A stretch of DNA of 37,264 bases from Nocardia cyriacigeorgica (GTDB lineage Bacteria > Actinomycetota > Actinomycetes > Mycobacteriales > Mycobacteriaceae), in assembly GCF_029868385.1 (NCBI RefSeq), contig NZ_JARWNX010000055.1, positions 1-37,264 on the forward strand. The letters run 5' to 3'. Shown piece after piece: positions 7,774-15,958 of this stretch. The notes beneath the pieces are model-generated. The model was not told where the DNA came from. It saw only the letters and a list, made by a program, of their open reading frames with translations, and made no database searches. The translations under genes were made by a program, and so were the position numbers. Position 1 is the stretch's first letter. Each line of letters begins with the position of its first letter.

Positions 7774-8583
7774 TTACGCCAGTTCGCGGCGCAGCCGCTC
7801 CAGTCGGCCCACGGCGCTGCCGTCGATCACGTCGTCACCGACGCGCACGACGAGGCCGCTCAGCAGACTCGCGTCGACCTGCACGTGCACCGTGACCGGC
7901 TTGCCGTAGATGCGCTGGAGCGAGGCGGCGAGCCGCTCCCGCTGGGGCGCTGTCAGGGCAATCGCGGCCCGCACGTGCGCGACGATCTGGTCGCGCCGCG
8001 ACGCTGCCAGGTCGGACAACTCGTCGAAGGCCACGCCGATGCCGGTCTTCTGCCTGGTCACCGCCTGCTCCGCGAGGGTGACGGTGATGGGCTCGGCCTT
8101 ACCGGTCAGCAGACGGGCGATCAGTTCACGCCGCGCCGATGACGGCTTCGCGCGATCCGACAGTGCCTGCTCCAGGTCGGGGTTGTCGGCGACGATCCGG
8201 CCGAGCCGGAACAGCTCGTCCTCGACCGCGTCGAGCCGACCGCTGTCGGCGGCCGACTCCAGCAGCGCCTCCTGGCCGAGCAACACCAGGGTGTCGACCA
8301 GATCGGCGGTGCGGGACCAGTCCTGGGCCACCGCGGTGGTCAGCACCGCAAGGGTGGCGGCACTGACCTTTCCGCCGAAGACCCGCTCGCTCAGTTCGGC
8401 GCGTGCCGAACCGGGCACCGACACGTCCGCGAGCGCAACACGCAGCGAACGCTGGTCATCCAGCACGGCGACGACGGCGAACAGTTCCGAACCCGTCGTC
8501 GCGGCAACACTGTCGCTTCCGGTCAGAGCGGCCCGAAGCGCTTCCCGCGAACGGGAGCTGGCCTCGCGGCTCGCTGCGTACAT
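7774..8583 (-). CDS. atpH: ATP synthase F1 delta subunit (free-standing, not b-delta fused)
   Basis: Delta belongs to the peripheral stalk and joins the b subunit to the top of F1. The 269-residue protein begins MYAASREASSRSREAL, has the OSCP/delta helical bundle, and ends with the beta-sheet domain GKPVTVHVQVDASLLSGLVVRVGDDVIDGS. The longer reading frame upstream (to 8883) is open only because it overlaps atpF out of frame. The ATG at 8583, 19 bases after the atpF stop with GTGAGA upstream, is the sensible start. Mycobacteria fuse a second b domain to delta (about 446 residues). Here delta has the roughly 270-residue form also found in Streptomyces. Confidence 0.95.
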   Translation of the reverse strand: MYAASREASSRSREALRAALTGSDSVAATTGSELFAVVAVLDDQRSLRVALADVSVPGSARAELSERVFGGKVSAATLAVLTTAVAQDWSRTADLVDTLVLLGQEALLESAADSGRLDAVEDELFRLGRIVADNPDLEQALSDRAKPSSARRELIARLLTGKAEPITVTLAEQAVTRQKTGIGVAFDELSDLAASRRDQIVAHVRAAIALTAPQRERLAASLQRIYGKPVTVHVQVDASLLSGLVVRVGDDVIDGSAVGRLERLRRELA

Positions 8584-8602
8584 GCTTCTCACTTTCGTGT
8601 CG

Positions 8603-9163
8603 CTACCTTCCGACCCCGATGCCGGCGTCGGTGTCGTCGAGTTCACTGAGGAACTTCTCGATCGACGCCGCCTGCTTGGCCTCGTCCGAAACCGACTGCC
8701 CGATGACCTTCTCGGCCAGATCGACCGCGGTACGGCCGACCTCGGAGCGCAGTTCGGTGAGGATCTGCTGGCGCTGGGCCTCCAGCTGGGCGTGGCCCGC
8801 GGCCACGATCCGGTCGCTCTCGGCCTGGGCCTCCGTGCGCATCTGCGCGAGGATCTGCTGGCCCTGGGTGCGCGCGTCCTCACGGATGCGCGCGGCTTCG
8901 AGACGCGCGTCGGCCAGCTGCTGCTGGTACTGCTGCAGCGTGAGCTGAGCCTCTTCCTGCGCGGCCTCGGCCTTGGCGATACCGCCTTCGATCTTTTCGC
9001 TACGTTCGTCGAGCACCTTGGTCAGGCGCGGAACGACGAACTTGTAGAACAGCGCCGCGATGACCGCGACACAGACGATCGACCAGACGATGTCGTACGT
9101 TTCGGGGATGAGAGGATTCACATCCTCTCCGCCCTCCGCTGCGAGTACAGAGATGTTGTACAT
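8603..9163 (-). CDS. atpF: ATP synthase F0 b subunit
   Basis: The b subunit anchors the peripheral stalk in the membrane. The 186-residue protein has a short periplasmic N-terminus, one transmembrane helix (about residues 23-44, YDIVWSIVCVAVIAALFYKFVV) and a long charged coiled coil rich in Q, A, E and R (about 50-150), ending in the delta-binding region. It lies 5 bases after the atpE stop, consistent with co-translation in the F0 part of the operon. Confidence 0.96.
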   Translation of the reverse strand: MYNISVLAAEGGEDVNPLIPETYDIVWSIVCVAVIAALFYKFVVPRLTKVLDERSEKIEGGIAKAEAAQEEAQLTLQQYQQQLADARLEAARIREDARTQGQQILAQMRTEAQAESDRIVAAGHAQLEAQRQQILTELRSEVGRTAVDLAEKVIGQSVSDEAKQAASIEKFLSELDDTDAGIGVGR

Positions 9164-9168
9164 CGGAA

Positions 9169-9414
9169 TCAGAAGATGAAGCCGGCGACGAGGCCGATCA
9201 GGGCCAGCGCCTCGGTGAAGGCGATACCGAGGAACATGTTGGTACGGATGGTGCCCTGCAACTCGGGCTGGCGGGCGATACCCTCGATCGCCTTACCGAC
9301 GACGATGCCGACGCCGATGCCCGGGCCGATGGCGGCCAGGCCGTAGCCGACGGCGCCGAGGCCCTTCAGCGTCGACTCGTTGGCAGCTTCCTGGGCCAGG
9401 TACGAGAGGCTCAT
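9169..9414 (-). CDS. atpE: ATP synthase F0 c subunit (rotor ring)
   Basis: The c subunit forms the proton-driven ring. The 81-residue protein is two transmembrane helices joined by the polar loop ARQPE (47-51), with the glycine-rich first helix GLAAIGPGIGVGIVVGK and the proton-carrying carboxylate Glu68 in GIAFTEALALIG. This arrangement differs from the mycobacterial AtpE sequence, so drug-binding residues should not be assumed from there. It starts at an ATG (9414) with GAAAGAAGA upstream. It lies 76 bases from atpB. Confidence 0.96.
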   Translation of the reverse strand: MSLSYLAQEAANESTLKGLGAVGYGLAAIGPGIGVGIVVGKAIEGIARQPELQGTIRTNMFLGIAFTEALALIGLVAGFIF

Positions 9415-9490
9415 GAGTCTTCTTTCCCTTTCTGTTGCTCACCCGCCGGTCGGCGCGGTGTAGCAGGTCTCCAGTGATTATTCAGTGCGG

Positions 9491-10267
9491 TCAGTGGGAA
9501 TCTGCGTGCTCGGCCAGGCCGATGTACACGGCGGTCAGCAGTGCAAACACATAGGCCTGCAAGAAGATGACCAACATCTCGAACATCGTGAACCCGATTC
9601 CCGCCAGCAGCGAGAACGGCGAGAACACCTTCATCCAGGCGGTCGCGTCGAACAGGAAGAACCAGGTGGAGCTGAAGAACAGCACCAGCATGATGTGACC
9701 GGCGAGCATGTTGGCCATGAGTCGGACGGTCAGCGTGAACGGACGCAGGATGAAGGTCGAGACGAATTCGATCGGAATCAGCAGCACATGCAGCGCGGGC
9801 GGCACATTCGGCACCACGATGCTGCTACGCATGTACTTCCAGAAGCCGTACTTCTTGATGCCGACGTAGTTGAACGCGATGTAGGCGATCGCGGCCAGCA
9901 CCAGTGGCATACCGATCCGCGCGTTCGAGGAGATATTCAAGAACGGCACGATGCTGGAGAAATTCAGGAATAGAACGGTGAAGAAGATCGTCGCGATGAG
10001 CGGGAAGAACTTACGCCCGGTTTCCTTGCCGAGAATCTCTTCGCAGATCTGCTCCTTGACGAAGACCAAGCCGATCTCGGCGACGTTCTGCAAGCCACGC
10101 GGAACGATCCGCGGCGAGCGGAAGGCCAGCGCCATGAGGCCGATCAGAACTGCCGTCATCAGGATGCGAATGAGCATCAAGCGATCGAGTTCGAACGGCG
10201 TTCCCTCGAACAGCACCGCCGGAGGGAAAAAGTCGGTTAGCGATGGCGCGTGAAATTCCGCGGCCAA
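9491..10267 (-). CDS. atpB: ATP synthase F0 a subunit (proton channel)
   Basis: The a subunit provides the proton half-channels against the c-ring. The frame from the TTG at 10267 encodes 258 residues, with five to six transmembrane helices and the essential arginine at 182 in TLTVRLMANMLAGH. That TTG lacks a well-placed ribosome binding site. Five codons upstream, in the same frame, is CTG (10282) with GGGAGAG four bases before it, which would give a protein starting (M)SVTTLAAEF. Gene finders do not accept CTG, so the true N-terminus may be five residues longer. It is the first structural gene of the F0 part, after a 316-base gap from atpI. Confidence 0.94.
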   Translation of the reverse strand: MAAEFHAPSLTDFFPPAVLFEGTPFELDRLMLIRILMTAVLIGLMALAFRSPRIVPRGLQNVAEIGLVFVKEQICEEILGKETGRKFFPLIATIFFTVLFLNFSSIVPFLNISSNARIGMPLVLAAIAYIAFNYVGIKKYGFWKYMRSSIVVPNVPPALHVLLIPIEFVSTFILRPFTLTVRLMANMLAGHIMLVLFFSSTWFFLFDATAWMKVFSPFSLLAGIGFTMFEMLVIFLQAYVFALLTAVYIGLAEHADSH

Positions 10268-10583
10268 AGTGGTGACGCTCAGCGTTCTCTCCCGTGTTCG
10301 GGCCGCGGGTTCTTCTCGTTCCCGCGGTTCGATCGGACATTGACGATCAATGTGGGTCGACTCAAGTCGGCTCGAAGTTCGTCAGCAGCTGCGCGGCATA
10401 CCCGCTCGGGCGTCTGTACGTGTGTCGGCGACATCGTCGACATGCAGAACCGGAACTCTGCGGAGCCCGGCACGGCAGTAGCATAGCGGCACCTGGCGGG
10501 ATCGTGTCGACCTCCCCGATGGTGGCTTGCTTACCAAGACTTTACCAAGTTATCTACGACAGCGTGTAGCTGGGTGCGATTTG
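10268..10583 (-). promoter_or_regulatory. atpI-atpB intergenic region with a candidate promoter
   Basis: No gene is seen in these 316 bases. A possible promoter for atpB on the minus strand has TCGACA (10505-10510), a 19-base spacer and TATGCT (10480-10485), which would give a leader of about 200 bases. The spacer is long and the -35 imperfect. Two near-repeats of TTACCAAG occur at 10530-10537 and 10541-10548. A ribosome binding site GGGAGAG sits just before the possible CTG start of atpB. Confidence 0.35.
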
Positions 10584-11048
10584 TTACCGATCGGTACCTG
10601 GATCGGCCTCGCGATCAGGCACTGTGACATACGGAACCTTCTGTCGCAGAACGCCGTACGTCTCCGCGCCGAGCACGATGACCAGGGCGCCGATGACGGT
10701 GAGGAACAGTACGACCCGGTCGTAGAAGTCGAACTGGTTCAAGATCGCGATGACCACCATGGCGACGAGCAATTTGCCCGCCCAGCTGACGAGCATCACC
10801 AGTCCCGCCGTGGTCGGCGGCAGTTTCGCGCCGAAGAGCACCACAGCGGCGGTGGTCAGGATGAAACCACCGCCGATGGCCGCGCCGAGCAGCGCGCCCC
10901 AGACGCCCGCCGCACCGGAGACCGCACCGCCGATCGCGACCGCGAGCACGGTCAGCACCACGAGCCCGACCAGGCCGTAGCGCAGCGCGGCGCGGAGCGG
11001 GGCGTCGGGGCCGGGGTCTGATGTCGGTGTCGAACTCACGAGCCGCAC
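10584..11048 (-). CDS. atpI: AtpI-like membrane protein of the ATP synthase operon
   Basis: This 154-residue protein has four predicted transmembrane helices (about residues 21-43, 47-71, 78-98 and 108-128), small charged termini, and the position of AtpI just before atpB. AtpI proteins assist c-ring assembly or Mg2+ supply in some bacteria; the role in actinobacteria is less certain. The sequence is not strongly conserved, so the call rests on topology and place. It follows wecA by 32 bases and probably shares its transcript. A 316-base gap separates it from atpB. Confidence 0.75.
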   Translation of the reverse strand: MRLVSSTPTSDPGPDAPLRAALRYGLVGLVVLTVLAVAIGGAVSGAAGVWGALLGAAIGGGFILTTAAVVLFGAKLPPTTAGLVMLVSWAGKLLVAMVVIAILNQFDFYDRVVLFLTVIGALVIVLGAETYGVLRQKVPYVTVPDREADPGTDR

Positions 11049-11080
11049 TCTACCCGTGCCGGTATCCGGCGCCGATCAGC

Positions 11081-12280
11081 TCATCCGGCGGGCTCCTGCG
11101 GATCGCCGGGATGTTCGGCCTGTTCAGCGGCCGCCGCACGCTCCCGACGCAGGCCGGGAACCGCCGTCGCGACCAGGGCGAAGACCAGTCCGCCCGCCAT
11201 CAGCAACACGACGACGCGCCGGTCCATCAGCGAGGTGCCCACAGCGCCGAAGGCCAGCACACCGACCCACAAATAGATCAGCAGCACGACGCGCCGCTGC
11301 GAATGGCCGATCTGGAGCAGCCGATGATGCAGATGCATCTTGTCCGGCGTGGAGAAGCTGACCCCGGCCCGCACCCGGCGCACGATGGCGAGCAGCAGAT
11401 CGAGCACCGGAATGAACATCACCGCGCCGACCAGCAGCAGCGGCGACAGCAGACCGACGATATCGCGCGGTCCGTATCCCGTGAGCGGGATGCGGCCGGA
11501 GGCGCTGGTCGATACCGCCGCAAGCACCAGGCCGATCAGCATGGAACCGGAATCGCCCATGAAGATCCGGGCGGGCGAGAAGTTGTGCGGCAGGAAACCG
11601 AGGCAGGCACCCGCCAGCGCGGCGGCGAGCATGGCGGGCGGGTAGGTGTCGACCGAACCGCCCTGTTCGGTGAGCAGCCCCACCGAGAAGGCGAACACCG
11701 CGATGGAGGAGATCAGGCCGAGGCCCGCGGCGAGTCCGTCCAGGCCGTCGACGAAGTTCATCGCGTTGATCAATGTCACCGCGACCGCGACCGTCACCAG
11801 CGCGCTCTGCAATCCGTCCAGCACGACGGTCTCGTTGTTGAACGGGTTGTAGACGACGTACCAGCTCAGGCCCATCACCGCCATCACCCCGGCGGCGGTG
11901 ACCTGACCGGAGAACTTGGTGAGCGCGTCCAGGCCCCAGCGGTCGTCGACGATGCCGACCGCGACGATGATCGTCGCCGCGACCAGCACGGCGGTGATAT
12001 CGGGCCGATAGTCGAATCCGCGACGCAGGGCGGGCAGCTGATGGGCGAACAGCACCGCGGCCACCACACCGAGGTACATGCCGACCCCGCCCATCCGCGG
12101 GATCGGCTTGACGTGCACATCGCGCTCGCGTGGGACCGCGACGGCGCCGAAGCCGATGGCCAGCACTCTGATACCGCCGGTGGCCAGGAAGGTCACCACC
12201 GTGGAGACCAGCAGCACGAGCAGTAGCTCACGCAGCGGAACGACGGCACCGGAACTACCCAACGCGTGAACCGCGATCAC
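11081..12280 (-). CDS. wecA: Polyprenyl-phosphate GlcNAc-1-phosphate transferase WecA
   Basis: WecA moves GlcNAc-1-phosphate from UDP-GlcNAc onto decaprenyl phosphate. In mycolata this primes the linker joining arabinogalactan to peptidoglycan. The 399-residue protein has about 11 transmembrane helices and the family's cytoplasmic motifs: PRMGG (61-65), the DD pair at 112-113 in GIVDDRWGLD, the NAMNFVDGLDGLA metal-binding segment, the FMGDSGSM motif, and KMHLHHRLLQIGHS near the C-terminus. The GTG at 12280 has no clear ribosome binding site, so the exact start is uncertain. It lies between the Sua5-type gene (36 bases upstream) and atpI, as in M. tuberculosis. Confidence 0.95.
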   Translation of the reverse strand: MIAVHALGSSGAVVPLRELLLVLLVSTVVTFLATGGIRVLAIGFGAVAVPRERDVHVKPIPRMGGVGMYLGVVAAVLFAHQLPALRRGFDYRPDITAVLVAATIIVAVGIVDDRWGLDALTKFSGQVTAAGVMAVMGLSWYVVYNPFNNETVVLDGLQSALVTVAVAVTLINAMNFVDGLDGLAAGLGLISSIAVFAFSVGLLTEQGGSVDTYPPAMLAAALAGACLGFLPHNFSPARIFMGDSGSMLIGLVLAAVSTSASGRIPLTGYGPRDIVGLLSPLLLVGAVMFIPVLDLLLAIVRRVRAGVSFSTPDKMHLHHRLLQIGHSQRRVVLLIYLWVGVLAFGAVGTSLMDRRVVVLLMAGGLVFALVATAVPGLRRERAAAAEQAEHPGDPQEPAG

Positions 12281-12316
12281 TCGCGATACCGCCCGCTCAT
12301 CCGATCAGCCATTCGG

Positions 12317-12982
12317 TCACCGGGCGGACGGCCCGGTCAGGGCTTCGGGAGCCATGCCGAGCACATCGGCGATATCGGTGATCGCCACCGCGCCCTCGCG
12401 CAGAATGCGCGGCTGATCGGCGGTCAGGTCGACGATGGTGGAGGCGGTGGCGTGTTCGGCGGGGCCACCGTCGAGATACACCCCGACGTGCTCACCCAAC
12501 TGAGCGCGCGCCTGCTCGGCGGTGGTGGCGGGCGGCTGCCCGGAGACATTGGCGCTCGACACCGCCAGCGGACCGACCGCGCGCAGCAGTTCCAGCGCAA
12601 CCGGGTGCAGCGGCATCCGCAACATGACCGTGCCACGGGTGTCGCCGAGATCCCAGGCCAGCGAAGGCGCTTGCTGCACAACCAGACTCAGGCCACCCGG
12701 CCAGAACGCTCTGATCAGTTCGCGTGCCTGCGGACGCACCGAGAACACCAGGCCGTCGATGGTGTGCCAGGAACCGACGAGCACGGGTACCGGCATATCG
12801 CGCCCGCGCCGCTTGGCGGCGAGCAGCTCGGCCACCGCCTGGCCGTCGAACGCGTCGGCGGCTATGCCGTAGACCGTATCGGTGGGCATGACGACGAGCC
12901 GCCCGGATTTCAGGGCACTGGTCGCGGCGGACAGTCCGGCGGTGCGCGAGTCGGGATCCGCGCAGTCGTAGACGGTACTCAC
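12317..12982 (-). CDS. tsaC: L-threonylcarbamoyladenylate synthase (Sua5/TsaC type)
   Basis: The enzyme makes threonylcarbamoyl-AMP from threonine, bicarbonate and ATP for the t6A modification of ANN-decoding tRNAs. The YrdC-like core is complete: KSGRLVVMPTDTVYGIAADA, the KRRGRDMPVPVLV nucleotide loop, GTVMLRMP, and PLAVSSANVSGQPP. It lacks the C-terminal Sua5 domain, so it is the short form (about 221 residues). The frame is open further upstream to 13048, but AGG followed by nine bases favours the GTG at 12982, and family members begin at about this point. An ATG at 12991 is a less likely start because AGG abuts it. It lies 132 bases downstream of prmC. Confidence 0.92.
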   Translation of the reverse strand: MSTVYDCADPDSRTAGLSAATSALKSGRLVVMPTDTVYGIAADAFDGQAVAELLAAKRRGRDMPVPVLVGSWHTIDGLVFSVRPQARELIRAFWPGGLSLVVQQAPSLAWDLGDTRGTVMLRMPLHPVALELLRAVGPLAVSSANVSGQPPATTAEQARAQLGEHVGVYLDGGPAEHATASTIVDLTADQPRILREGAVAITDIADVLGMAPEALTGPSAR

Positions 12983-13114
12983 GGCCACCATCCTGTCACG
13001 CGGGTACGGCGGCCACGTCGGCCCCCGGCTCGAACTCGAATTCGCCACGCACCACGGGCAAACCGGGCCGCGGCACGGTACCCGTCATGGCTGCTCGGCG
13101 GCACGGCAGGCGGG

Positions 13115-13987
13115 TCAGCCGCGGACCGCCGCGACGAAGCGCGGCTTGCCCGCCAGATCGGGGTGTTCGGCGATGCCGGTGAAGGCACCGGTCTCGGTGA
13201 GCAGGGCGGCGAGCGCCGAGCCGTTGGTGTCGTCGTGTTCGATGGCCACGCCACCGCCGGACCGCAGCAGGCGGGTGACGACGGGAACGAGTCCGCGGAT
13301 GACGTCGAGCCCGTCCGGACCGCCGAAGAGGGCCCGGTGCGGATCGTGATCGGCGACCTCGGGGTCGAGCACGGCGCCGGAGGGGATGTAGGGCGGGTTG
13401 GACACCACGATGTCGACCCGGCCGTCGAGTGCGGTGAGCAGCCCTGGATCGGTGGCATCGTCGGCGTACAGGGTGATCGGGGTATCACCGGCGGCGATGC
13501 GCTGGTCGGCATTGCGCCTGGCCCAGGCCAGCGCCGCCGGATCGAGTTCGACCGCGTGCACCTCGGCGTCGGGCCGCGCGTGCGCGATGGCGAGGGCCAG
13601 CGCGCCGGAACCGGTGCACAGATCCACCACGACCGGTGTGTGATCGTGGGGCACCGCCTCCAGATGCGCCAGCGCCCACGCGAACACCAGTTCGGTTTCC
13701 GGCCGCGGGATGAAGACCCCGGGCCCGACCTCCAGTTCGATCCGCCCCATGGCCGCGCGCCCGATCAAGTGCTGCAAGGGAATTCGCTGCGCCCGTCGAT
13801 CGACCAGGTCGCGCAGCTCGGCCAGCTGCTCCGGGGTGAGCAGCGGCGCGAGCAGCAGACGGGAACGCTGCACCCCGAGCACATGGGCGGCGAGCTGTTC
13901 GGCGTCGGCCCGTGGGCTCGGTACGCCCGCCGCCTGGAGAGTTTCGACGGCCGCGAGCAGCGCGGGCCGCAACGGTGCGCGAGTCAT
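13115..13987 (-). CDS. prmC: Release factor glutamine methyltransferase PrmC (HemK)
   Basis: PrmC methylates the glutamine of the GGQ motif in release factors, here the product of the gene just upstream. The 290-residue protein has a helical N-terminal substrate domain (about 1-85), an SAM-binding motif I VVDLCTGSGALALA (120-133), and the catalytic NPPY (197-200) that holds the target glutamine side chain. It follows prfA by 48 bases, the standard pairing of enzyme and substrate. The product was formerly called HemK. Confidence 0.96.
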   Translation of the reverse strand: MTRAPLRPALLAAVETLQAAGVPSPRADAEQLAAHVLGVQRSRLLLAPLLTPEQLAELRDLVDRRAQRIPLQHLIGRAAMGRIELEVGPGVFIPRPETELVFAWALAHLEAVPHDHTPVVVDLCTGSGALALAIAHARPDAEVHAVELDPAALAWARRNADQRIAAGDTPITLYADDATDPGLLTALDGRVDIVVSNPPYIPSGAVLDPEVADHDPHRALFGGPDGLDVIRGLVPVVTRLLRSGGGVAIEHDDTNGSALAALLTETGAFTGIAEHPDLAGKPRFVAAVRG

Positions 13988-14035
13988 ATCGTCGACTCTG
14001 CCCGATGGCCGCTCATGCGGTACGGCAAACGCGTA

Positions 14036-15115
14036 TCACTCCGCGGCCATGCGGGCGTCACGGTCGGCCTTGCCGAGCGCGTCGAGCAATGCGTCCATAT
14101 CGCCGTCGAGCACCGCGTCGAGGTTGTGTGCCTTGAAGCCGATGCGGTGATCGGCGATGCGGTTCTCGGGGAAGTTGTAGGTGCGGATCCGCTCGGAACG
14201 GTCGACCGTGCGGATCTGGCTGGCCCGGCCCGCCGCGGCCTCCTGCTCGGCCTGCTCTTCGGCCAGCGCCTGCAACCGTGCGGCCAGCACCTGCATGGCA
14301 CGTGCCTTGTTCTGGAGCTGGGAGCGCTCGTTCTGGCAGGTCACCACGATGCCGGAGGGCAGGTGGGTGATGCGGACGGCGGAGTCGGTGGTGTTGACGC
14401 CCTGACCGCCCTTACCGGAGGAGCGGTAGACGTCGATGCGCAGATCGGTCTCATCGATCTGCACCTGCTCCACCTCGTCGGGTTCTGGATAGATCAGCAC
14501 GCCCGCCGCCGAGGTGTGCACCCGGCCCTGCGATTCGGTCACCGGCACCCGCTGCACCCGGTGCACGCCGCCCTCGAACTTGAATCGGGACCACACACCG
14601 TCGCGGGCGGCGTCGCGACTCTTGATCGACAGCGTGGCTTCCTTGTATCCGCCCAGGTCGGAGTAGGTGGCGTCGAGGATCTCGACCTTCCAGCCGTGCC
14701 GTTCGGCATAGCGCACGTACATGCGGGCCAGATCGGCGGCGAACAGTGCGGATTCCTCACCGCCCTCGCCGGATTTCACCTCGAGCACCACATCGTCGCC
14801 GTCGTGTGGATCGCGCGGGGCCAGCAGATCGGCCAGCGCCTGCTCCAGCTCGCCCACCTGCTGCTCCAGTTCGGGAACCTCGGCGGCGAAGGCCGCATCG
14901 TCGGCGGCGAGTTCGCGGGCGGCGGCGAGGTCCTCGCGGGCACCGCTCAGCTTCCGGTAGGTGGACATGACGGGCGCGAGTTCGGCGAAGCGCTTACCGA
15001 CCCGGCGGGCGGCGCCTGCGTCGTTGTGCAGCGCCGGATCGGCGAGCTGGGTTTCCAAGCCCGCGTACTCGGCCAGGATGTCGTCGATCGCGGACGGGGC
15101 CGTATGGTCGGCCAT
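14036..15115 (-). CDS. prfA: Peptide chain release factor 1
   Basis: RF1 recognises UAA and UAG and triggers release of the finished peptide. The 359-residue protein shows the helical N-terminal domain, the stop-codon-reading tripeptide PVT (191-193, the RF1-specific P-x-T), and the catalytic GGQ (236-238) in SSGKGGQGVNTTDSAVR. An upstream GTG (15124) is in frame, but the ATG at 15115 has AGGAG eight bases before it and is preferred. The prmC gene follows and should methylate the GGQ glutamine. Upstream is a 273-base gap with large inverted repeats. Confidence 0.97.
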   Translation of the reverse strand: MADHTAPSAIDDILAEYAGLETQLADPALHNDAGAARRVGKRFAELAPVMSTYRKLSGAREDLAAARELAADDAAFAAEVPELEQQVGELEQALADLLAPRDPHDGDDVVLEVKSGEGGEESALFAADLARMYVRYAERHGWKVEILDATYSDLGGYKEATLSIKSRDAARDGVWSRFKFEGGVHRVQRVPVTESQGRVHTSAAGVLIYPEPDEVEQVQIDETDLRIDVYRSSGKGGQGVNTTDSAVRITHLPSGIVVTCQNERSQLQNKARAMQVLAARLQALAEEQAEQEAAAGRASQIRTVDRSERIRTYNFPENRIADHRIGFKAHNLDAVLDGDMDALLDALGKADRDARMAAE

Positions 15116-15222
15116 CGGTAGCACTCCTACTCATGAGCTATTGCATGATGCTTCGGCCCGTCATAAGGCCAGCGACCCCGCCCACCGACAGACCGCTGCG
15201 AAGGGGCGACCCCGAGGAGCCC

Positions 15223-15313
15223 GTTCGCGGCCCGTCTCGCGTGTGCGCTGCCGCTGCGCAAGCCGAAGGCAATCAGCGGTAGCGCACACGCGAGACATCC
15301 AGGGGCCGCGAAC
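15223..15313. repeat. Large nested inverted repeat between rpmE and prfA
   Basis: Inner arms of 23 bases (15234-15256 and 15274-15296) pair with one mismatch, which a G-U pair would accommodate in RNA, around a 17-base loop. Immediately outside, arms of 11 bases (15223-15233 and 15303-15313) also pair perfectly, the right one displaced by 6 bases. A further GC-rich hairpin (GCGGCGCC/GGCGCCGC) lies at 15317-15335. Together these could form a 34-bp cruciform or RNA stem. It has no T-tract of its own, and the rpmE terminator lies upstream of it. It may be a copy of a dispersed intergenic palindromic element. Confidence 0.7.
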
Positions 15314-15332
15314 ACGCGGCGCCGCAGGCGCC

Positions 15333-15378
15333 GCAAATCAAACACAGACGCCCGGCCTGCTGTGCAGGACCGGGCGTC
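15333..15378 (-). terminator. Terminator downstream of rpmE
   Basis: The minus strand folds GACGCCCGG-t-CCTG with CAGG-CCGGGCGTC (15347-15378), a 13-bp stem with one bulged base and a 5-base loop, followed by the T-rich TGTGTTTGATTT (15335-15346). It begins 11 bases past the rpmE stop codon. Confidence 0.75.
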
Positions 15379-15388
15379 GGCGGGGAAG

Positions 15389-15619
15389 CTACTTCGATTC
15401 GGCGTTCTTCGCGGCGCGCTTGCCGTAGCGGGCCTCGAAGCGGGCCACGCGGCCGCCGGTGTCCAGGATCTTCTGCTTGCCGGTGTAGAACGGGTGGCAC
15501 TGCGAGCAGACCTCGACGGTGATGTGACCGGATTCCTTGGTGGACCGGGTCTGGAAGGTATTGCCGCAACCGCAGACGACGGTGGTGTCGACGTAGGTCG
15601 GGTGGATTCCTGCCTTCAT
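15389..15619 (-). CDS. rpmE: 50S ribosomal protein L31 (zinc-binding type)
   Basis: L31 is a small protein of the large ribosomal subunit that bridges to the 30S head. The 76-residue product starts MKAGIHPTYVDTTVVC and keeps four cysteines, at 16, 18, 38 and 41 (CGC and CSQC), that bind zinc, followed by HPFYTGKQKILDTGGRVARF. The C-plus form is usually the one used when zinc is plentiful, with a zinc-free paralogue made under Zur control elsewhere in many actinobacteria. The ATG at 15619 has GAGAGGAC upstream; the much longer open frame upstream is not coding. The terminator at 15333-15378 makes it monocistronic. Confidence 0.96.
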   Translation of the reverse strand: MKAGIHPTYVDTTVVCGCGNTFQTRSTKESGHITVEVCSQCHPFYTGKQKILDTGGRVARFEARYGKRAAKNAESK

Positions 15620-15698
15620 GGGTGTCCTCTCGATATTGGCCGCCGGGTCGCTCGCGCGGGAAGCGTCGAACGTGAACCGGAGCCGACTAGGCGGGATT

Positions 15699-15760
15699 GT
15701 CCGCGAACAGCGCGGACGCACGGCGATCCAGTATGCCAGAGTCGCCGCTACGTCGATCAA
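15699..15760 (-). promoter_or_regulatory. Candidate rpmE promoter and leader hairpin
   Basis: The gap 15620-15958 has no other gene. On the minus strand TTGATC (15755-15760) and CATACT (15730-15735) are 19 bases apart, a plausible though imperfect promoter about 110 bases before rpmE. The leader then contains a 7-bp hairpin, GTCCGCG/CGCGGAC, at about 15703-15721. This could serve L31 autoregulation by mRNA binding, known for E. coli rpmE, but that is speculation. The rest of the gap on the plus strand holds the ribosome binding site of the 15959 gene. Confidence 0.4.
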
Positions 15761-15958
15761 ACGCCCCCGGACCGCGCGATGTTCCCACCGCGAGTAATCC
15801 CCCTTTGCTATCGCCCAAGGAACTGGGGGGAAGCGGATGGGCCGCACTCGAGGAACCCTGAAGTCGGGTAGTCGGCTACTCAAGAATACGAACAGCTCCG
15901 TTCATAGTGTTGGAATCCGATGCACGTCGGCGTGCCGAGACATGGAAAGGAGAATCCT

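Noticed and set aside
5941..8142. A 733-codon plus-strand open frame through atpA/atpG
   Set aside because: It is antisense to well-conserved ATP synthase genes. Such frames arise from GC-rich third-position bias; the product is low-complexity and resembles nothing.
7774..8883. A b-delta fusion or frameshifted atpH of 369 residues
   Set aside because: The first 100 codons overlap atpF in another frame and encode an arginine-rich shadow; the real start is the ATG at 8583.
12266..15121. A 951-codon plus-strand open frame
   Set aside because: It is antisense to sua5-type, prmC and prfA, with His/Gly/Arg-rich composition typical of mirror frames and no ribosome binding site.
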